Origin: Conoideocrella luteorostrata
Taxonomy: Eukaryota; Ascomycota; Sordariomycetes; Hypocreales; Clavicipitaceae
Direction: 5' to 3'
NCBI GenBank assembly: GCA_032433595.1
Contig: JASWJB010000322.1
Location: 1 to 50,594, forward strand
DNA length: 50,594 nucleotides
In this document: positions 45,516-50,594 of the stretch, piece by piece
Layout: each line of letters starts with the position of its first letter
How positions within the stretch are numbered: the first letter of the stretch is position 1
Made by a program: the position numbers and the translations under genes
Notes under the pieces: model-generated
Told to the model about the DNA's origin: nothing
The model's input: the letters and a program-made list of their open reading frames with translations, nothing else
The model's database searches: none

Positions 45516-47408
45516 ACGGTCTCTTTTTTTTTTTTGACCACATGCACTTTTTTGCTTAATGAATGAACTACGGCGTTTTGGGCTTCCAACTTTCACAGGG
45601 CACGGCTTAGGAGGCTGCTTTTATCGGGATATTGCTGTTTGGGCAGGAGCGAAAGGGATATGTGGCTTGTTTTTTATGTGCGCACACGTGGCACAGGGCA
45701 TGAGGGCAATGGCATTTGCATGTGGATATTTCTGAGAAGGACGGCGTTTTCTCACTAGGTTGGGAACCCGGTTGTCGCGCCATGTCGGAGAGCAAGAGCC
45801 CTTTGTTATATGACTTGATTCTATCATTTCATCGACGAGTAGTATTTGTATGTTATTCTCGACGTTGAGTATGAGGGAATGGCGTTGGATTCTTCACGAT
45901 GTTTTTCACTCGAGGGGTCACGGCAAGTGGCATTGTCTCATTGTGTGCCCTCTGCAATATTGGGTGGTTGGCGCTAAGTGTAATTATATACCACAAGTCT
46001 GAGTAGGGATGGGAGAAGAGAAATGACATGCAATGACTCCAGCCACCAAATTTGCAACGTTTCCGCTCGTTTCTCTGTCACGCGTCTCACTGCTCCTTGC
46101 GACGCGGTCTGCGTTGGTTTGTTTACAACCGGGTTAGAAGCGAGAGTTGGTCAGTCAGGCATGTCGAGTGGGTCATGCTCGTACACCAGCAAGTTGGCAT
46201 AACCATTACGCACTTTATGCTACGTGTACATCGACTTCATGTCGCATGCTCTATGAGTTTTTCCGAGGATATATCTACCCGTATTCAGCAAATATAATTA
46301 CTTGGTTTGCTCTGTCTTCTATCTGCAGAACCTGGCCCTGTAGCATGTCGCCATAACAAATAACAATGCCAAACTTTACTGGCTTATTTAGTCTCCCATG
46401 CATTCTCCATATCTGCTACCCTAGAGCTGACATTTAGTTACATAAAGTCTCATCTTCCGGCTCGCAGGGTCTAGTATTTGTATATTTATGTCTAATAATA
46501 TCAACTGGGATAATTTAAGCAGTAGATTTTCTTTTAATGCAGCACGATGTTGGCGGTTTTCGTATTCTTGTTTAACATCTATCCGTAGCTAATCACTGAC
46601 ATTTTGAAAGTCAGTCCACTCCTGGGACGGGACAAGAAACTCCGCACGGAGTCGCAGGTACGGAGAATGCAACCCAAATCCATACATGGCCCGTGCATGA
46701 GCTCCATGAAACTGAAAGAGTGGTGCTGCGATAACACCGATAAGTGGATTAGAGCGATAAATGCATAGTTATTTGGAGTGCGGAGTACGGAACACACTTG
46801 TCCCGCACCGCACAGAACTAGCACTGAACGCACCCTTGCGCTTTGCTAATACAGAGCCAGGCACTTAGTTCCAGCGGCGTAAGGAGAACAGTCATTTAGT
46901 TAGCGAGAAGCCAGATCCTGACCTCACTGTCCACTGCTCGGGTGAGCACAGCGGGCTCGGCTCGAGGCATCCAAAAGGCCAGCGAGGCGACATGATGACA
47001 GCTAGCCACCCTCCCCTATCACCGAAAGGACTGAGTAAAAGTGATCAAAAAGAATAGTAATTTATTTAAAAAATTGCCACGACATCAAGGAAGCTAGCCT
47101 ATGCTCGTAATGTGAGCGAACTGATTATTATTTCCCCCGAGTCGCATTTTCCGAGCCTTGGTCCTTGGATTTTCCTTTCTGTCGCGTGGACAATGTGTGG
47201 CAGAATATTACAAACAATTTGGCTTAACTGTAGTGCTGTAGCTGCTCCGTACGGAGTACTGTAATGCACTCCGTACTTACTCTCTTTTAGCCTGGCCTTT
47301 GGGACCCCTCCACGACTTCTTGTTAACCCATCCGCGACCTAAAACCACCATTCCTCGGCAAGAGGCTTGCTCGAGCAGCATTTCTCCTTACACGTCAACC
47401 TCTCTGCC
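45516..47408. other. Intergenic region, no gene seen
   Basis: About 1.9 kb. T-run after the H1 stop (3' UTR). Half-sites CGGAG/CGGAGTA occur near 46655 and 46781. The 47245-47276 cluster sits about 130-165 bp before the SEC24 ATG. No protein-like frame. Confidence 0.6.
47245..47276. repeat. CTCCGTACGGAG palindrome plus CACTCCGTAC half-site
   Basis: A 12-bp perfect palindrome CTCCGTACGGAG (47245-47256) runs on into GTACTG, and a further ACTCCGTAC follows at 47268-47276. Here the half-sites point outward, the opposite arrangement to 484-497. It lies in the likely SEC24 promoter. Confidence 0.7.
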
Positions 47409-50400
47409 ATGGCCGACTACTCGCAGTATCATGCCCTTGGCCAGGGTATAGCCCCCGACCCCAACGACCCGAATCATCATAATGCTCCTGGACCATCACC
47501 GTACCAGCAACCTACTCCTGGTTACGGTGCCCCTGGCCCGTATGGCGCGCAGCCACAGCAATCATTGTCTCCTGTGGGCGGCGACGCTCCAGGAGCTGGA
47601 TATGGAATGCATCCAGACCAGAACCCCCAAGGGGGCTTTGTTCAACCTGGACCTGATGCTGCTCTCGCCGCACAAATGGGTGGCATGAATCTGGGGGATG
47701 GACAAGGCACCATTCGCAAGAAGAAGAAAGATCGCCACGCCTATCACACGGTTGAACCCACGGGCTCTTCACAGGCCTTCAATGGCATGCCTCCTCCTGG
47801 CTCCAATACGAACCAGTTCATTCCAAGCACTACTCCTGGACAGCCTGGGGCTCCCGGGTTTGGAACCCAGTTTGGCAGCTCACATGGTACGCCTCAGATG
47901 ATGAACGCCAACCAATTTTCGGCTACAGGAAATGCTCCATTCACTCCAGGAACACCGGTCGATTTCGCTTCCGGCAACGGCTCTGCAGATGCATCTGCAA
48001 CTATCTCGACTTCTGGCCTGTCCAAGGTCTCAATGGAGGATATGCCGAGTGTCCCCGTGTCCCGCGACTCTATACAACCTTACTTCCTAAAAAACGTCTA
48101 TCCGACTTTCGAACGTCACGTACCACCTCCCGCGACTGTCTCATTTGTTGCCTTCGATCAAGGCAATGCTTCTCCTAAATACGCAAGATTGACTCTGAAT
48201 AACATTCCCGCAACGACGGAAGGGTTACAAGCTACGGGCCTTCCTCTTGGCCTGCTCCTGCAGCCACTGGCACCCCTCCAGACTGGTGAGGCAGATATTC
48301 CCGTTCTAGACTTCGGCGAGACAGGCCCACCAAGGTGCCGCCGATGCCGCGCCTATATCAACCCGTTCATGATGTTCAGATCTGGCGGAAACAAATTTGT
48401 ATGTAACTTGTGTACACATCCCAACGAGACGCCTCCCGAGTACTTCTGCGCAACCAGCCCGCAAGGCGTTCGAGTAGACCGAGACCAGCGGCCAGAGCTT
48501 CACCGTGGTACGGTTGAGTTTGTTGTGCCAAAAGAGTATTGGACAAGAGAGCCTGTTGGACTGCGGTGGCTGTTTGTCATCGATGTCACACAGGAATCGT
48601 ATAACAAGGGTTTCTTGGAAACATTCTGTGATGGGATTCTGGCTGCCCTCTACGGAGGAGAGGATCAAGGAGGAGATGAAAACGACGAGCTTAAGAGACG
48701 GGTCCCTGAAGGTGCCAAGGTTGGATTTGTCACCTACGACAAAGACATTCACTTTTATAATATGCATGTGAGTTCGCTTCCCGACGTCTTGCGCGTTAAT
48801 AGGATGGATATTGATGTCCCATGTCTTTTTTAGTCTGGCCTTGAGCAGCCTCAGATGCTCATTATGCCCGATCTTGAAGACCCCTTCCTGCCCCTTGGCG
48901 AGGGCTTGTTTGTTGACCCGTACGAGTCCAAGGCTCTCATTACCTCGCTGCTAACTCGGCTCCCGGAAATGTTCTCGGACATCAAAAACCCCGAGCCTGC
49001 TCTACTCGCTACCCTAAACGCAGCTTTGGCCGCCTTGGAGAATACTGGTGGCAAAATTATATGCTCTTGCTCTGCGTTGCCTACCTGGGGCCCTGGAAGA
49101 CTGTTCATGCGGGATGATGGCAACCATCCTGGAGGCGAGCTTGACAAGAAATTGTATACCACTGAGCATCCTGCATGGAAGAAGGTGACCGAAAAGATGG
49201 CAGCCGCTGGTATTGGCGCCGACTTTTTCCTCGCCGCACCTTCAGGAGGATATCTCGATATTGCCACCATTGGTAAGATCTTTGCAGACGATACAGGTTT
49301 TGTCAAGAGTTGATGAGGGGACTAACGATTTAATATTGTAGGTCATGTCGCAGCTACTACCGGTGGAGAGACATTCTACTACCCTAACTTTATTGCTCAA
49401 CGGGACGGTCCCAAGTTATCCGCCGAGATCAGCCATACGGTAGCAAGACTTACTGGTTTCCAAGCTCTAATGAAAGTTCGATGCTCCAACGGTCTGCAGG
49501 TTGGAGCCTACCACGGAAACTTTATCCAGCACACATTTGGAGCCGACCTGGAAATAGGTGTCATTGATGCAGACAAGGCTCTGGCTGTGTCGTTTGGCTA
49601 CGACGGCAAACTTGATTCCAAGCTTGATGCTCACTTCCAATCCGCCCTGCTGTATACCACCGCTTCCGGCCAACGTAGGGTGCGCTGCTCCAATATCATT
49701 GCAAGCGTCAGCGAAACCTCCAAGGAGTCCGGTATGCGGGAGCAAGGCGTACGAACATGTATGAAGTTTGTGGATCAGGACGCCGTTATTGCTCTTCTGG
49801 CAAAGGAAGCCGGCACCAAACTCGCAACTTCGTCGAGCAATCTCAAGGACATCCGAAACTGGGTCACTGAGCGATCCATCGACGTCATGTCGTGCTACAG
49901 AAAACACTCGGCACAACAGCATCCGGCTGGACAACTGGTCATGCCAGAGAGACTGAAGGAGTTCTGCATGTATATGCTTGGGCTTACCAAGTGCAGAGCC
50001 TTCAAGGGTGGCATTGAGAATTCTGACAGGAGGGTTCACGAAATGCGCATGGTTCGCTCTATGGGTGCCCTGGAATTGAGCTTGTACCTGTACCCTCGCA
50101 TGATTCCTCTCCACAACTTGCAGCCCGAAGAGGGTTTTGCGGACGCAGAGACAGGCCACTTGAAGATGCCACCTTCAATACGTGCGTCCTTTTCGCGCAT
50201 TGAACCTGGCGGTGTGTACCTTGTCGACAATGGGCAGCAATGCCTATTGTGGTTCCACAGCCAAACATCGCCGAACCTCATCACCGATTTGTTTGGAGAG
50301 GGCAAAGACTCTCTTAAGAGCCTAGACGCATATACATCGTCGCTGCCGCTTCTGGAAACCCATCTGAACGCACAAGCTCGTAACATTATTGAGTTCCTCA

Positions 50401-50561
50401 AGACTATGCGCGGTTCCAAGGGCCTGACTATCCAGCTGGCTAGGCAAGGTATTGACGGTGCCGAGTTTGAGTTTGCTCGCATGTTAGTAGAGGATCGTAA
50501 CAACGAGGCACAGAACTACGTGGACTGGCTGGTGCAGGTGCACCGAGGTGTCCAGCTAGAG
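47409..50561 (+). CDS. SEC24: COPII coat subunit Sec24 (3' end beyond the window)
   Basis: Exons 47409-48767, 48834-49272 and 49342-50561 encode residues 1-1006; a GTAAGT donor at 50562 shows that another exon lies outside. Sec24 selects cargo for COPII vesicles at the ER, paired with Sec23. An N-terminal Gly/Pro/Gln-rich disordered region (about 1-210) leads into the Sec23/24 core: zinc finger with CRRCRAYINP and CNLC, the trunk (LRWLFVIDVTQES, GFVTYDKDIHFYNMH, MLIMPDLEDPFLPLGEGL), beta-barrel (GNFIQHTFGADLEIG), helical part (ERLKEFCMYMLGL), and gelsolin-like part (GGVYLVDNGQQCLLWFH). A plain SEC24 identity is well supported; whether it is the main Sec24 or a Sfb2/Sfb3-like paralogue is not fully settled, though the N-terminus and LIMPDLED favour Sec24 proper. 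Confidence 0.95.
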
Positions 50562-50594
50562 GTAAGTAATACACACACGCTCACACACACGCAC
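50562..50594 (+). repeat. CA-rich repeat at the right edge, inside a SEC24 intron
   Basis: (CA)n interrupted by CG and CT lies immediately after the GTAAGT donor. It runs off the window, so its length is unknown. Confidence 0.8.

Overview
The window is nuclear DNA of a filamentous ascomycete, most likely a sordariomycete and possibly a hypocrealean. That placement is inferred from short spliceosomal introns (about 50-195 nt, GTRNGT donors, CTAAC/CTGAC-like branch points, YAG acceptors), pyrimidine-rich 5' leaders, and the filamentous-fungal form of the recognisable proteins. There are no bacterial operons and no CRISPR array, and I saw no tRNA or rRNA gene.

Layout: (1) 0.6-2.2 kb, a four-exon gene for a small unrecognised protein behind a long leader almost free of ATG. 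(2) 3.8-8.6 kb, kinetochore subunit Nsl1/Mis14 (+), SEC14 (-) and, divergent from it, a mitochondrial DUF155/RMND1-like protein (+). (3) 9.2-14.5 kb, a 925-residue Gln/Pro-rich protein (-) and vacuolar aspartic protease A/PEP4 (-). (4) 14.5-21.4 kb, a gene-poor tract with many CGGAGTA palindromes and one decayed coding fragment. (5) 21.4-24.8 kb, a WSC-domain cell-wall sensor behind an ATG-free leader of about 1 kb, then a small secreted six-cysteine protein. (6) 25.3-29.8 kb, a WD40-like nucleoporin candidate (Nup37-type) and FEN1/RAD27. (7) 31.4-35.8 kb, a cytochrome b5-acyl-CoA dehydrogenase fusion and DHH1. (8) 37.5-38.6 kb, a broken LrgA/LrgB-type membrane protein gene. (9) 38.9-40.6 kb, a proline-rich NPF-motif protein (-). 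(10) 40.6-44.6 kb, an apparently gene-free stretch. (11) 44.6-45.5 kb, linker histone H1. (12) 47.4 kb to the end, SEC24, running off the right edge.

Most genes are conserved housekeeping functions: kinetochore, secretory pathway (SEC14, SEC24), vacuole, chromatin, replication/repair, mRNA decay and mitochondria. They sit side by side without operon logic. The accessory signal lies between them: the dispersed CGG-N6-CCG palindromes, two pseudogenes, a candidate effector, and leaders whose ATG content looks selected. I did not find a clear new multi-gene system. All exon boundaries were read by eye from splice signals and frame continuity. Protein identities come from motif recognition, not from a search.
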